Below, one piece after another: positions 1-9,238 of a stretch of DNA of 64,000 nt. This DNA is from Opitutia bacterium Tous-C1TDCM (GTDB taxonomy: Bacteria > Verrucomicrobiota > Verrucomicrobiia > Opitutales > Opitutaceae). The DNA is taken from assembly GCA_002288455.1 (NCBI GenBank), contig NEUS01000002.1:1-64000 (forward strand), given 5' to 3'. The position numbers and the translations under genes are program-made. The stretch's first letter is position 1; every line of letters starts with the position of its first letter. A model generated the notes under the pieces. It searched no databases, had not been told where the DNA came from, and worked only from the letters and a program-made list of their open reading frames with translations.

Positions 1-1299
1 CGCCAAGGAAATCGTGAAATGGTCGCCCAGCGGTTTCGTCGCCTTCAGGTCCAGCCCGATCTCGACGAACACCTCGCAGGGAATCGCCCCGATCGTCAGC
101 CCGCCGATCCGGTGCGCCTGCAACTTCACCGGCACCTGCGCCGGATAATCGGCCATCAGCACTGTCTCCCGCGCATAGATGCCCGCGCGCTCCGTGTAGT
201 CGCCGTCTTTGTTTTTCGGACTCTTCCCGAGCAAGTCTCTCGCCCGGTCCAGCTCCGCCGGACCCGGTTTCCGCACCGCCAACGTCACGTCGCGTTCCGC
301 CGACGCCAACGGCGCCGCGTGCGTCCAGGCCAATTTGCCCCAGGCCCGCAGCGCCGCGTCCGCCACGCTCGCCGCCACCGTCCCGATTTGCTCGCCCGGC
401 GCGCGGCGCGGCGGCGCGGTCTTCGCGCTATAGTCGACGTTGTTGATGTTGCCGCTCGTGCCGTTGCTCATGATCCCCACGAAGGCCGGCTTCCCCGCGT
501 AGCGCGCATCGCCCGCGCCGAGCCGTTTGCCGACTTCGTTCGCGAAAGCCGCGAAGTAGTCCGCCGAGATTCCCGGCCACCCGCCGACATAGTGCAGACT
601 GTAATTTGCCAGCACCGCGAGCGGCCGGCCGTCGGCCTTCGCGCGCGCCGCCAACAGGTACACATCCGGATCCACCGGCCCCGCCGGGCCCGCGATCTTG
701 GGATTCGAGAATCCGGGATTCATCATCACGCGGTCGGTCTTGCCGCCGAAGGGATCTTCGTTCGTCGCGCCCGGCTTCAAATGCCAGCGGCGGTTGAACA
801 CCTGCGCCCGGTCCTCGTCCCGGCCCCACGCGATTTCCGCCGGCTCCAGATTCCGGTACGCCTGGATCATGCTCGCGGCGATCCGTCCGGGCAGCGTCGC
901 GACGTACGCCGGATCGGGCTCGCTCTGGAAAACGCCCGTCATCGTCGCGCAGGTGTGCGAGTGCGTCGCGCTGATCAGCAGCCGGGCCGCGGGCACGCCC
1001 GTGGCCCGCGCCGCGATCGCCTTCGTCTGCTCGCAGATCTCCCGCGGCACCATGCACGAATCGACGACGCAGAGAATCAGCGCGTTTTTCCCGTCGTGCA
1101 GCGCGAAGCTCCGCGCGTGCATCGGGTCCGTCACGGTCGACGTCATGCGCCCCACCATGTTGCCGTTCACCGGCGCGGGCAGCACCGTCGGCGTGATGTC
1201 GCCCGCGTGCGCGCCGGCGCGGAACTCCGCCGCGGCCGCGGCGCCGGCCGAGCAAGAAACCAGGATCGCGAAAATCAAACGGACCGGGGCGAGTCGCAT
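1..1299 (-). CDS. Neutral ceramidase-like secreted hydrolase, 3' end outside window
   Basis: The reading frame is open from an ATG at 1299 to the left edge, 433 codons without a stop. The N-terminus is a signal peptide (MRLAPVRLIFAILVSC...AAAAAEF). The mature part has the marks of the neutral/alkaline non-lysosomal ceramidase family: AGAHAGDITP near the start, the metal-site segment SATHSHTCA, VFNRRW, LANYSLHYVGG, and NGTSGNINN where classical ceramidases carry the GDVSPN nucleophile motif. The homologue at 58232-59719 aligns throughout and suggests about 50-55 C-terminal residues lie beyond the edge. The family cleaves N-acyl sphingosines, but many PVC-bacterial members are uncharacterised, so the substrate is unknown. 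It diverges from the TAT oxidoreductase at 1386, with 86 bp between the starts. Confidence 0.88.
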   Translation of the reverse strand, partial: MRLAPVRLIFAILVSCSAGAAAAAEFRAGAHAGDITPTVLPAPVNGNMVGRMTSTVTDPMHARSFALHDGKNALILCVVDSCMVPREICEQTKAIAARATGVPAARLLISATHSHTCATMTGVFQSEPDPAYVATLPGRIAASMIQAYRNLEPAEIAWGRDEDRAQVFNRRWHLKPGATNEDPFGGKTDRVMMNPGFSNPKIAGPAGPVDPDVYLLAARAKADGRPLAVLANYSLHYVGGWPGISADYFAAFANEVGKRLGAGDARYAGKPAFVGIMSNGTSGNINNVDYSAKTAPPRRAPGEQIGTVAASVADAALRAWGKLAWTHAAPLASAERDVTLAVRKPGPAELDRARDLLGKSPKNKDGDYTERAGIYARETVLMADYPAQVPVKLQAHRIGGLTIGAIPCEVFVEIGLDLKATKPLGDHFTISLA

Positions 1300-1385
1300 G
1301 CCCGATGAAAAAACCAAAGCGCCGCGGCGCGCAAGGATTGCCATCGCCGCGCGCGGTAACCACAAGGTTACCACTTCCCCGTTTC

Positions 1386-2774
1386 ATGAATTCCCGTTCC
1401 TCCCGCCGCACGTTCCTCAAGTCCCTCGGCGCCGCCGGCCTCGCGGTCCCGTTCTTCGCCCGCAATCTCCACGCCGCCCAGCCGAGCCGCGTGCTCCGCC
1501 ACGCCAGCTTCGGCGCCTCCGGCATGGCTTGGGCCGACATCCAGGCCATCTGCAGCAACCCGTTCGTGAAACTTGTCGCCGTCGCCGAACTCGACCGCAA
1601 CCGGCTCAAGGCCGTCAAGGAATTCGCCCCCGACGTGAAGGTCTACGAGGACTGGCGCCAACTGCTCGACAAGGAGGCCGGCAACATCGACTCCGTCAAC
1701 GTCTCGACCCCCGACCACATGCACGCGCCGATCGCGGTCTCCGCGCTCCAGCTCGGCAAACACGTCTACTGCCAAAAGCCGCTCACGCACTCGATCTACG
1801 AGACCCGCTACGTCACCGAGCTCGCCCGCGAGAAGAAGGTCGTCACGCAGATGGGCATCCAGATCCATTCGCAGAAGGTCTACCGCCAGGCCGTCGCCGT
1901 CGTGCAGAGCGGCATCATCGGCAAGGTGAAGGAGGTCCACACCTGGAGCAGCAAGAAGTGGGGCGACTCCGGCCGCCCGCCCGAGCGCACCGACAAAGTT
2001 CCCGAGGGCTTCAACTGGGACCTCTGGCTCGGCGGCTGCGCGGACCGCCCCTACGTTTCCGGCTATTACCATCCGGGCAATTGGCGCAAACGCCTCGATT
2101 TCGGCACCGGCACCTTCGGCGACATGGGCTGCCACATCTTCGACCCCGTCTTCGAAGCCCTCGCCCTCACCGCCCCGCTCTCCCTCCGTTCCGAGGGCCC
2201 GTCCCCCGACGCCTGGAACTGGGCCGTCAACGCCCACATCAAGTACATCTTCCCCGGCACCCGCTTCACCGCCGAGAAAACCGTGCCGGTAACCTGGTAC
2301 GACGGCGACGCGCGTCCGCCGCGCGAGATCCTCGATCTCATCGCCGCGGCCGCCGACGCCATGGCCTCCGAGGAAGAAGCCCCCGCGAAACAGAAAACGA
2401 AAAAACGCCGCGTCGTGCTCGACCAAGGCTCCATCATCATCGGCACCGCGGGTGTTCTCCACGTGCCGCACATCGACACGCCCCGCCTCTTCCCCGTCGC
2501 CAAGTTCAAAGATTACAAGCTGCCCGACGTCGCCGGCTCCCACCATTGGTCCGACTGGGCCGACGCCTGCGTCGGCGGCAATCTGAAGCCCCTTGCGCCC
2601 TTCGATTATTCCGGTCCGCTCACCGAAGCCGTCCTCCTCGGCAGCGTCGCCGTGCGTTTCCCGCAGCAAACCCTGCAGTGGAATTCGGCCAAGGTGACCT
2701 TCGACAACGTCGCCGCCGCCAACGCCCACCTGCGCCGCCAATACCGGCCGGGCTGGCGCATCGCCGGTCTCTGA
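1386..2774 (+). CDS. TAT-exported Gfo/Idh/MocA family oxidoreductase
   Basis: The protein has 462 residues. The start at 1386 puts the twin-arginine signal (SSRRTFLKSLGAAGLAVPF) at the extreme N-terminus; the in-frame ATG at 1305 would add 27 unhelpful residues. After the signal comes a Rossmann fold (FGASGMA, then VAVAELDRNRLKAV) and the family's catalytic-lysine segment in the form VYCQKPLTHS, where Glu-Lys-Pro is replaced by Gln-Lys-Pro. The C-terminal half has the usual dehydrogenase substrate domain. Members use NAD(P) to oxidise or rearrange sugars and inositols; periplasmic versions often keep the cofactor tightly bound. The exact substrate cannot be read from the sequence. A Lys-rich insert (KQKTKKRR) lies near residue 340. 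It shares a short divergent promoter region with the ceramidase-like gene on its left. Confidence 0.87.
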   Translation: MNSRSSRRTFLKSLGAAGLAVPFFARNLHAAQPSRVLRHASFGASGMAWADIQAICSNPFVKLVAVAELDRNRLKAVKEFAPDVKVYEDWRQLLDKEAGNIDSVNVSTPDHMHAPIAVSALQLGKHVYCQKPLTHSIYETRYVTELAREKKVVTQMGIQIHSQKVYRQAVAVVQSGIIGKVKEVHTWSSKKWGDSGRPPERTDKVPEGFNWDLWLGGCADRPYVSGYYHPGNWRKRLDFGTGTFGDMGCHIFDPVFEALALTAPLSLRSEGPSPDAWNWAVNAHIKYIFPGTRFTAEKTVPVTWYDGDARPPREILDLIAAAADAMASEEEAPAKQKTKKRRVVLDQGSIIIGTAGVLHVPHIDTPRLFPVAKFKDYKLPDVAGSHHWSDWADACVGGNLKPLAPFDYSGPLTEAVLLGSVAVRFPQQTLQWNSAKVTFDNVAAANAHLRRQYRPGWRIAGL

Positions 2775-2876
2775 GCCGGGCGGCAACGATCGGACAGCCT
2801 GCCTTCGGGCACGCTTCCGCCGCGCCGATCCGTTCCGCTCGCTTGCCGGCGGCTTCATTGTTCCCACGGTGCGCGC

Positions 2877-4127
2877 GTGCCTTCGTCCGCCGCCGCCTTT
2901 CCCGCCACGCGCGCCGCCGCCCTCGCCCGCCTCGCCGCGTTCGTGCCGTCCGCCCCGGGCTACGGCGAAGCGCGAAACCGCGTCGCCCTCGGCCATCCCG
3001 CCGTCTCCCGCCTCTCCCCCGCGATCCGCCACCGCTTGATTCTCGAGGCCGAAGCCGCCGCCTCGCTCCTCGAGGCCCATGCGTTTCCCGCCGTCGAAAA
3101 ATGCGCCCAGGAAATCGTCTGGCGCACCTACTGGAAGGGCTGGCTCGAACTCCGCCCGCAGGTCTGGACCGATTTCAAGACTGCCGTCGCCGGCCTGCAC
3201 GCTTCGCTCCCGAAAGCCACCATGCAGCGCGCGGCCGACGTCGCCGCCGGCCGCAGCGGCGTCGCCCTGATGGACGCCTTCGCCCGCGAGCTCGCCGCCA
3301 CCGGCTACCTCCACAACCACGCCCGCATGTGGTGGGCCTCGTTCTGGATCCACGTCGAGCGCCTGCCTTGGGAACTCGGCGCCGACCACTTCCGCCGCCA
3401 CCTCCTCGACGCCGATCCCGCCGCCAACACGCTTTCGTGGCGCTGGGTCGCCGGCCTCCAGACCCCGGGAAAAACCTACCTCGTCCGCCGCTCCAATCTC
3501 GCCGCCTGGTGCGACCCGGCCCTGCTCGCCGATCCGGCCGGTCTCGATCGCCTCGACGACGCCGTCGTATCCGCCGTTCCGTTACCCGCCGTCCGCCCGC
3601 CGGCGCCCGCGCCGTTGGCCGAACTGCCCGCCGCCGCCCCGGCGGACTCCGCGCGCTCCGGTCTCTGGCTGCACGAGGACGATACGCTGCCCGAATTCGG
3701 CCCGCTCGCCGGCCTCCGCCCCGCGTCCATCGCCGCGTTCGCGGCGACGGGCGAACCGGACGCCGAGCTCTCCCTGCCGCGCCGCGCGCACCGCGCCGCC
3801 GTCCGCGCCGATGCCTGCGCGCGCGCCGCCGCCGCGTTCGACTGCCCGGCCGCCATCGATCCCGCGGTCTCGTTTGCCGAAGGATTCGGTGCCTGGATTG
3901 ATTCCGCCGGCCTGCGCCGCGTCGTCGCGCTCGCCCCGGCCGTCGGCCCCGTCGCCGACTTGCTGCCCGCCGCCCGCGCCGTCGCGGCGGACCGCGGCGT
4001 CGAGCTCGTGCTGGTCCGCCGCGCCTGGGACCGGCTGCTTTTTCCCCTGGCCCGCGCCGGCTTCTTCCCGTTCTGGGAAAACGTCCGGCCCCGCCTTGCC
4101 GCGCGGGAGGCGGCGTTGTTTTCCTGA
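2877..4127 (+). CDS. Cryptochrome/photolyase-like protein, FAD-binding domain only
   Basis: The protein has 416 residues and begins at GTG 2877; no strong ribosome-binding site decides the start. Residues from about 9 match the helical FAD-binding region of the photolyase/cryptochrome family: [56 protein letters not shown] and [17 protein letters not shown]. The N-terminal alpha/beta domain that holds the antenna chromophore in ordinary photolyases is absent, so this is a C-terminal-only type. From about residue 225 the sequence is Pro/Ala-rich and then forms a poorly conserved domain ending at [13 protein letters not shown]. The role may be photoreception or DNA repair; activity is unproven. 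The gene runs one base ahead of a DUF2256 gene, a known neighbour of photolyase-like genes. Confidence 0.8.
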   Translation: MPSSAAAFPATRAAALARLAAFVPSAPGYGEARNRVALGHPAVSRLSPAIRHRLILEAEAAASLLEAHAFPAVEKCAQEIVWRTYWKGWLELRPQVWTDFKTAVAGLHASLPKATMQRAADVAAGRSGVALMDAFARELAATGYLHNHARMWWASFWIHVERLPWELGADHFRRHLLDADPAANTLSWRWVAGLQTPGKTYLVRRSNLAAWCDPALLADPAGLDRLDDAVVSAVPLPAVRPPAPAPLAELPAAAPADSARSGLWLHEDDTLPEFGPLAGLRPASIAAFAATGEPDAELSLPRRAHRAAVRADACARAAAAFDCPAAIDPAVSFAEGFGAWIDSAGLRRVVALAPAVGPVADLLPAARAVAADRGVELVLVRRAWDRLLFPLARAGFFPFWENVRPRLAAREAALFS

Positions 4128-4128
4128 C

Positions 4129-4344
4129 ATGCGCGGCGTCCACAAACGCGACCTGCCGGAGAAGATCTGCGCCGTCTGCGGCCGCCCCTTCACATGGCGG
4201 AAAAAATGGGCCCGCGACTGGGAGCAAGTGCGCTACTGCAGCGACGCCTGCTGCCGCCGCCGCGGCGGCGCCACTCTCGGCCCGGAAGGTCCAACCGACG
4301 CCTCGGCTTCCGCCACCGCCGCCGGCATTTCCCGCCGCCCCTGA
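4129..4344 (+). CDS. DUF2256 zinc-ribbon-like small protein
   Basis: A 71-residue protein starts at ATG 4129, one base after the stop of the photolyase-like gene. Residues 4-45 match the DUF2256 signature: [18 protein letters not shown], then [21 protein letters not shown]. The CxxC pair and the later CxxxC are typical metal-binding ligands. The last 25 residues are low-complexity Ala/Ser/Gly. The family's function is unknown. Its recurrent position beside cryptochrome/photolyase genes, as here, suggests an accessory role. The genuine frame is short and sits inside a longer out-of-frame open stretch beginning at 3811, which is not coding before 4129. Confidence 0.87.
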   Translation: MRGVHKRDLPEKICAVCGRPFTWRKKWARDWEQVRYCSDACCRRRGGATLGPEGPTDASASATAAGISRRP

Positions 4345-4456
4345 ATTCTGGCATCAAGTTTGCACCTGACCGGGACGTTTTCCCTGACGAATGGCTTGCT
4401 CTTTTACTCTCGATGCCTGTCGCATAGGGTTTATTACCTATACCTGAACTTACCTG

Positions 4457-5398
4457 ATGGAACTGTCCGCCCAAACTCTGCTGCTGCTGCGCGATGAAGC
4501 TTACGTCTTCCTCTGCCGCGAAGCATTGGAGCAGCAATTGGCGGAATTGGATCGGGAGAAACAGGCGATCGTCGACACCCGGCCCCCCTTCGGCGTCTTC
4601 GCCCGCAAGGAGACCCGCGAGGCTTTCACGCGCTCGCTGCAAATGGCCAACGAGACGGAGACCGCGCTGCGCGACCGCGTCGACCAACTCAAGCGCCTCG
4701 ACGATTGGATCAAACCGAAACTCCACGATGCGATCGCCGCCTACCTCGAGGCCGCGAGTCCGGAGTACGGCTTCTTCGCCAGCATGCAGCAGGTTTTCGC
4801 CGGGTGGCGCACGGATTTCGCCCCTTTGCCCGAACTCGCCACCGCGTTCGCCCGCGAGGTGAAAGGCTATCGCGAGTTGGTCGCCGAAACCAAGTCCTCG
4901 GCCAAGCGCCAAGTGGAGGCCCTGGCCCATCTGCGCAACGCCGCGGTGCGGCTCGAAGCCCAGGCCGAACACCTTTGCGTCCTCGCCCGCGACCTCGCCT
5001 CCTTCACCGGCGAGGACACCGAAATCGCCCGCGACCTGCGCCTGCCCGCCCTGCCCAATTTTCACCGCGTCGCGTGGGTCAGCCGTCTGGCGCTGCTGCC
5101 CGCCGAGTCCTGCATCCGCGAAAGCACCCTTGTCGAAAACGAAGCCCGCGCCTTCGTCGCCGCCGGCAACGGCCTGATCGAAGCCCGGCTCGAGGCCAGC
5201 GAATCCGCCGCCGCCCTCCACCGCGAGCGCTTCCTCGAGAGCTACTGGACGCAGCTCCGCGCGTATGCGCAAACCAACTACGTCGAGGAACGCGACGTCG
5301 ATTCCGTCCTCTCCGAACTTGCCCAGCGCTACGTCCAGGGCAACATCGCCGAACGCCAGGCCGATCTCTCGCGCGACGTCTTCGAAGGCGAGCGCTGA
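4457..5398 (+). CDS. Hypothetical coiled-coil protein
   Basis: The protein has 313 residues and I do not recognise its family. It is almost wholly helical and charged. It has no signal peptide or membrane segment. Heptad-like stretches occur at about 15-45 (ALEQQLAELDREKQAI), 60-100 and 150-190. It contains PPFGVFARKETREAFTRSLQMANETETALRDRV in two helices and ends ERQADLSRDVFEGER. Codon use matches its neighbours, so it is native. It lies upstream of the large putative PEPCK gene in the same direction with 170 bp between, so co-transcription is possible but not shown. The upstream region (4390-4456) is less GC-rich than its surroundings and holds tandem TACCT-type words just before the ATG. 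Confidence 0.7.
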   Translation: MELSAQTLLLLRDEAYVFLCREALEQQLAELDREKQAIVDTRPPFGVFARKETREAFTRSLQMANETETALRDRVDQLKRLDDWIKPKLHDAIAAYLEAASPEYGFFASMQQVFAGWRTDFAPLPELATAFAREVKGYRELVAETKSSAKRQVEALAHLRNAAVRLEAQAEHLCVLARDLASFTGEDTEIARDLRLPALPNFHRVAWVSRLALLPAESCIRESTLVENEARAFVAAGNGLIEARLEASESAAALHRERFLESYWTQLRAYAQTNYVEERDVDSVLSELAQRYVQGNIAERQADLSRDVFEGER

Positions 5399-5568
5399 GC
5401 CAAATCTCGTGCGGTTGGGCGCGCCGGATTGGGAGTCGGGCGCTTGCCGCGGCATGGGTTTCCGCTGACCTCGCCGCGGTCCCGCGCCGGCTTCCGCGCC
5501 GCCGGCCGCCGGTGCGGAATTTATGCCAAGAATCGCCCCGCAATCGCGATTGCCGGGGGAAATGGCGC

Positions 5569-8500
5569 ATGCCTTGCTCCGCCGACTGCGTCGCAACCGA
5601 CATCCGCACCACCATGGCATCGACCACCTCCGCTCCGGCCTACGCCTCCACCGATTCCGACGAACAGCTGATCGCCTACCTGAACCTTAAGCTCCGGGAA
5701 ATCGGCCAGCCGGAATTCCCGCGCCCGGCCGCCGCCTCCGGCCTCGCCCCGCTGGTGGACCACTTCCTCGCCCTCAGCCGCGAAAAGGACCGCGCCCTCG
5801 CCCGCCACCTCAGCCCCGTCGACCAACGGATCCAGAATTTCCTCTACGACCAGCTCGAGACCGCCGGGGCCGGCGAGGTCTCCCGCCTGCCCGCCATCAC
5901 CCTCGTCCTCGACCGCCCCGGCCTCGCCCGCGTCCTCTCGCTCCCGCCCGACGCCGACCGCTACGCCAGCGACATCCTCACCTCGCACCGCGTCCAGCAA
6001 GGCGTCCTGCACAATCCGAAAAGCGACCGCCGCACCACCCAGGGCATTTTCCACATCGCCGGCCTCGGCCTACCCGTGCCCGACGACAAGAAGACCGTCC
6101 CGCCCGCCGTCTTCGCCCGCCTGCTCAAACACGCGCTGAATCCGCCCCGCGAACTCCTGCGCCTGCCCTTCACCGCCACCGCCCCCGCGCCGGCCGAGTG
6201 TTTCGTTTCCCTCCACCTCCGCCCCATCGTCTGCCCCGCCGTCCCCGGCTACACGCCGCAGCGTTCGATGGAGACGCGCTTCTTCGTGCCCGGCGCCCTC
6301 GTCGCCAACCTCGACTTCATCGAACGCATCTTCGGCAACGCCGGCGACCCCCACCTGCCGGAAAACGACGCCGGCCTCGATCCCGCGCATTGGACCGGCC
6401 ACACCGGCTGCGTCATTCTCGCCACCCACCTGACCAAGCTCACCAAACGCGAGCTCGGCCTCCCGGCCTGGGACGAAGCCACCCCGCTCCAGCGCCGCGA
6501 CGGCATGTGCTGGAAGCAGCCCGACGAACGCTACAACGACGGCGTCGCCTTCAAGCTCACCGCCCGCGACCGGAGCGGCGTCATCGTCACGCTCATCGCC
6601 GACAACTATTTCGGCTACTGCAAGAAGGACGTGAAGGCCCAGATCAGCTTCGCCGCCAATCTCCTCGGCCAATGCGAGGAAGAACACGCCGGCGGCGCCG
6701 TCGTCTTCCCCAGCTACGATCTCGGCGAGGATTTCCAGCTCAGCAAACATCTCGCCATCGTCGACCACGCCTTCGAGGAAGTCCTCGCCCAGCTCGGCGA
6801 CCGCCTCGTGCCGCAACCCGGCGGCTGGGCCCGCGACCGCATGTATCCGAATATCGGGTATGTCCCGCAGGACGCCTACTTCGACCTCCGCGCCCAGACC
6901 ATCCGCTGGCGGAACCGCGACGGCGACGGCCTCCACACCGTCAAGCTCCTGCCCGACCACACCTACGTGCTCCCGTCCGGCTACAAGGTCGAGATGGTCA
7001 AACCCGACGAAGGCCGCCGCTGGCGCCTCCGCGGCACCACCGCCGAGGGCCTGCTCTGCCACAAGCCCTGCACCGTCTCCGGCGGCGGCAAATCCGAAAT
7101 CAGCAAGTCCATCGCCGACGCGATGTTCATCGGGCCCAATTTCGTCAGCGATCTCGCCGCCGACTTCGCCCTCGTCGACACCATTCTCCGCCGCGAGTAC
7201 GGCCTGCGCTTCCGCGATTCCGCCCGCAACAAACCCCGCGGCCGCCCCCTCCTCAGCCCCGAACGCTCCCTCGGCTCCGTCGTCAAACTCCTCAGCCCCA
7301 GCCCCGACTACACCGACGAATTCAACACCTGGCTCGGCTCCATCCCGCGCTACATCCACGACATCGTCCTCCTCATCAAACGGTACTACAAACCCGAGTG
7401 GGGCGACGAGTGGCGCCCGCATTTCTCCGTCGACACCATCAACGGCCGCCCCGGCAACGAGGTGAAATACCACCGACAAAAGGTGCTCACCCACTACCTC
7501 CGCGTCGGCTTCACGCCCGACGGCGGCTGGCGCACCTTCAGCCTGCGCAAAGACTTTTTCCCCGCGGTCAAGATCCAGGCCGAGGACGACATCACCGCTT
7601 CCGTCGTTGTCCCGCGCCCCGGCCTCGCCGGCCTGCCCGAATGGGCCGGCTCCGCCGCCGCCCTCAAGTTTGTGCAGAATTGCGAAACCTCGCTCTTCCA
7701 GCGCCCCGACGACGCCATTTTGCGCGGCTACGACAAACACACCGAGCGCGACTTTTCCCGGAACGGGAATTTCTTCTCCAACTACGAACCCCTCGACCGC
7801 CCCGCCGCGCGCGCCATCGTCGAGGATGCGATCGGCTTCGACGCCTTCACCGAACCCGTGAAAGCGATGTTCGGGAAATTCGTCGCCGCCGGGCACCCCG
7901 ACTACCTCGCCTCGCCCGCCCACCCGCGCCTCGTCGACGGCAAGCCGTCCAAGAATCCCCGATACCTCCAGTACCGGCCCGATCTCGAGGACCCCCGCGC
8001 CACCTACCTCGCGCAGGTCGGCGCCCAGCTCTACCGCCGCCTGCCCGCCGGCTCGCCCGCCCTCTTCCCCGTCGGCGCCGTGCTCGCCGGCCGCCGCCTC
8101 AATCCGCCGGAACCCGGCGTGAAGCCGATGTGCGTCTTCGGCCCCGTCCATTACCAGGAATTGCCCGAGGCCTTCATGGACTTCATCGCCAGCCTCACCG
8201 GCAAGTCGCCCTCGACCACCGGCGCCGGCTCCGAAGGCGCCCTCACCAAGGGCCCCTTCAACGCCCTGCCCCCGATCCACGATCTCAACGCCGCCCTCGT
8301 CTCCTACATTCTCACCGACCTCTCCGTCTTCTCGTCCGCCGCCGGCTGGGTCGGCCCCAAGTACCGCGTCGACCACGACATCAGCCTCCTCGTCCCCGAG
8401 CTCTGGGCCCGCATGTCCGCCGAGGAACGCACGCCCAAATACCTTATCGAGCACGGCTACCTCGAGCGCTGCTGCGACTGGCTCCACGCCGGCAAGACCG

Positions 8501-9066
8501 TCCTCGCCAGCCGCCTCGGTTGGCGCATCACCTCGCGCTTCGTCCAGACGTTCTGCGGCCGCGTGCTCAGCAACCCGAGCACCCTCTTCAACGACGACCA
8601 GCTCCGCCCCGAAACCCAGGACGCCGACGTCTTCGCCGAAGGCATGGACAACATCGTCCAAGCCATGCGCACCGCGGCGCTCTCCTACTTCGCCGACGGC
8701 TCCGTCGCCCAGGCCGTCCCGCCCCTGCGCGCCCTCCTCCATCTCATGCGCGACGGCACCTGGGAAGGCCTCACCGCCGAGTCCCCCGCGTTCCGCCAAC
8801 TCTTCACCCGCGAAAACCTGCTCGCAAGCGACTGGTACCTCGCCCGCCTCAAGGCCCAGCAACGCCGCGACGCCGCGGTCTGGGATCTCCGCGCCAACTA
8901 CCTCGAGAAAATCCTCACCCGCGACAACTACGCCGACGTCGCGCAGAAGTTGGACCTGCGTGAAAAACTCGCGCACGCGCGCCACGCCGTCGTGACCACC
9001 CGCTCGCCCGACTACGTGAAGAAACTCGTCGGCACTCTCGGCGTCGCCCCCGAACTCGCGCCCTGA
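5569..9066 (+). CDS. Large cytosolic enzyme, possibly PPi-type phosphoenolpyruvate carboxykinase
   Basis: The protein has 1165 residues from ATG 5569, which is preceded by a purine-rich GGGGGA about 8 bases upstream; a second ATG at 5614 (1150 aa) is the alternative. No signal or membrane segment is visible. Notable segments are ADNYFGYCKKDVKAQISFAANL followed by EEEHAGGAVVFPSYD (about 345-390), a glycine-rich loop VSGGGKSEISKSIADAM (about 505), KRYYKPEWGDEWRPHFS (about 605), and GPKYRVDHDISLLVPELWARM (about 930). The length and these segments fit my recollection of the pyrophosphate-dependent PEP carboxykinases (EC 4.1.1.38) of Propionibacterium and Entamoeba, which interconvert oxaloacetate and PEP with PPi and are reported in some PVC bacteria. 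I could not run an alignment, so this is a recognition-based guess. Otherwise it is a conserved hypothetical. Confidence 0.5.
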   Translation: MPCSADCVATDIRTTMASTTSAPAYASTDSDEQLIAYLNLKLREIGQPEFPRPAAASGLAPLVDHFLALSREKDRALARHLSPVDQRIQNFLYDQLETAGAGEVSRLPAITLVLDRPGLARVLSLPPDADRYASDILTSHRVQQGVLHNPKSDRRTTQGIFHIAGLGLPVPDDKKTVPPAVFARLLKHALNPPRELLRLPFTATAPAPAECFVSLHLRPIVCPAVPGYTPQRSMETRFFVPGALVANLDFIERIFGNAGDPHLPENDAGLDPAHWTGHTGCVILATHLTKLTKRELGLPAWDEATPLQRRDGMCWKQPDERYNDGVAFKLTARDRSGVIVTLIADNYFGYCKKDVKAQISFAANLLGQCEEEHAGGAVVFPSYDLGEDFQLSKHLAIVDHAFEEVLAQLGDRLVPQPGGWARDRMYPNIGYVPQDAYFDLRAQTIRWRNRDGDGLHTVKLLPDHTYVLPSGYKVEMVKPDEGRRWRLRGTTAEGLLCHKPCTVSGGGKSEISKSIADAMFIGPNFVSDLAADFALVDTILRREYGLRFRDSARNKPRGRPLLSPERSLGSVVKLLSPSPDYTDEFNTWLGSIPRYIHDIVLLIKRYYKPEWGDEWRPHFSVDTINGRPGNEVKYHRQKVLTHYLRVGFTPDGGWRTFSLRKDFFPAVKIQAEDDITASVVVPRPGLAGLPEWAGSAAALKFVQNCETSLFQRPDDAILRGYDKHTERDFSRNGNFFSNYEPLDRPAARAIVEDAIGFDAFTEPVKAMFGKFVAAGHPDYLASPAHPRLVDGKPSKNPRYLQYRPDLEDPRATYLAQVGAQLYRRLPAGSPALFPVGAVLAGRRLNPPEPGVKPMCVFGPVHYQELPEAFMDFIASLTGKSPSTTGAGSEGALTKGPFNALPPIHDLNAALVSYILTDLSVFSSAAGWVGPKYRVDHDISLLVPELWARMSAEERTPKYLIEHGYLERCCDWLHAGKTVLASRLGWRITSRFVQTFCGRVLSNPSTLFNDDQLRPETQDADVFAEGMDNIVQAMRTAALSYFADGSVAQAVPPLRALLHLMRDGTWEGLTAESPAFRQLFTRENLLASDWYLARLKAQQRRDAAVWDLRANYLEKILTRDNYADVAQKLDLREKLAHARHAVVTTRSPDYVKKLVGTLGVAPELAP

Positions 9067-9095
9067 CCGGCCCCGCCCCTCGTCCGCCCACGCAG

Positions 9096-9116
9096 GGGCG
9101 CAGCTCGTCTGCGCCC
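9096..9116 (+). other. Hairpin after the putative PEPCK gene
   Basis: GGGCGCAG and CTGCGCCC form an 8-bp perfect stem around a 5-base loop, 30 bases after the stop at 9066. Only TTG follows, so it lacks the U-tract of a textbook intrinsic terminator. It may be a 3' end stabiliser or a weak terminator. Confidence 0.35.
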
Positions 9117-9238
9117 TTGCCCGTCCCCGTCGCGACTCCTCCGCGCAGCGTCCGCGCAATCGGAAAACCGCGCCGCCGCCCCGCGCTCGCGAAACGCTGC
9201 ATTGCCATGCGGCACGCCGCTGGTTTCGTCTCGCTCCG

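Noticed and set aside
1305..1385. Upstream in-frame start for the TAT oxidoreductase
   Set aside because: It would bury the twin-arginine signal 27 residues inside and crowd the divergent ceramidase-like start.
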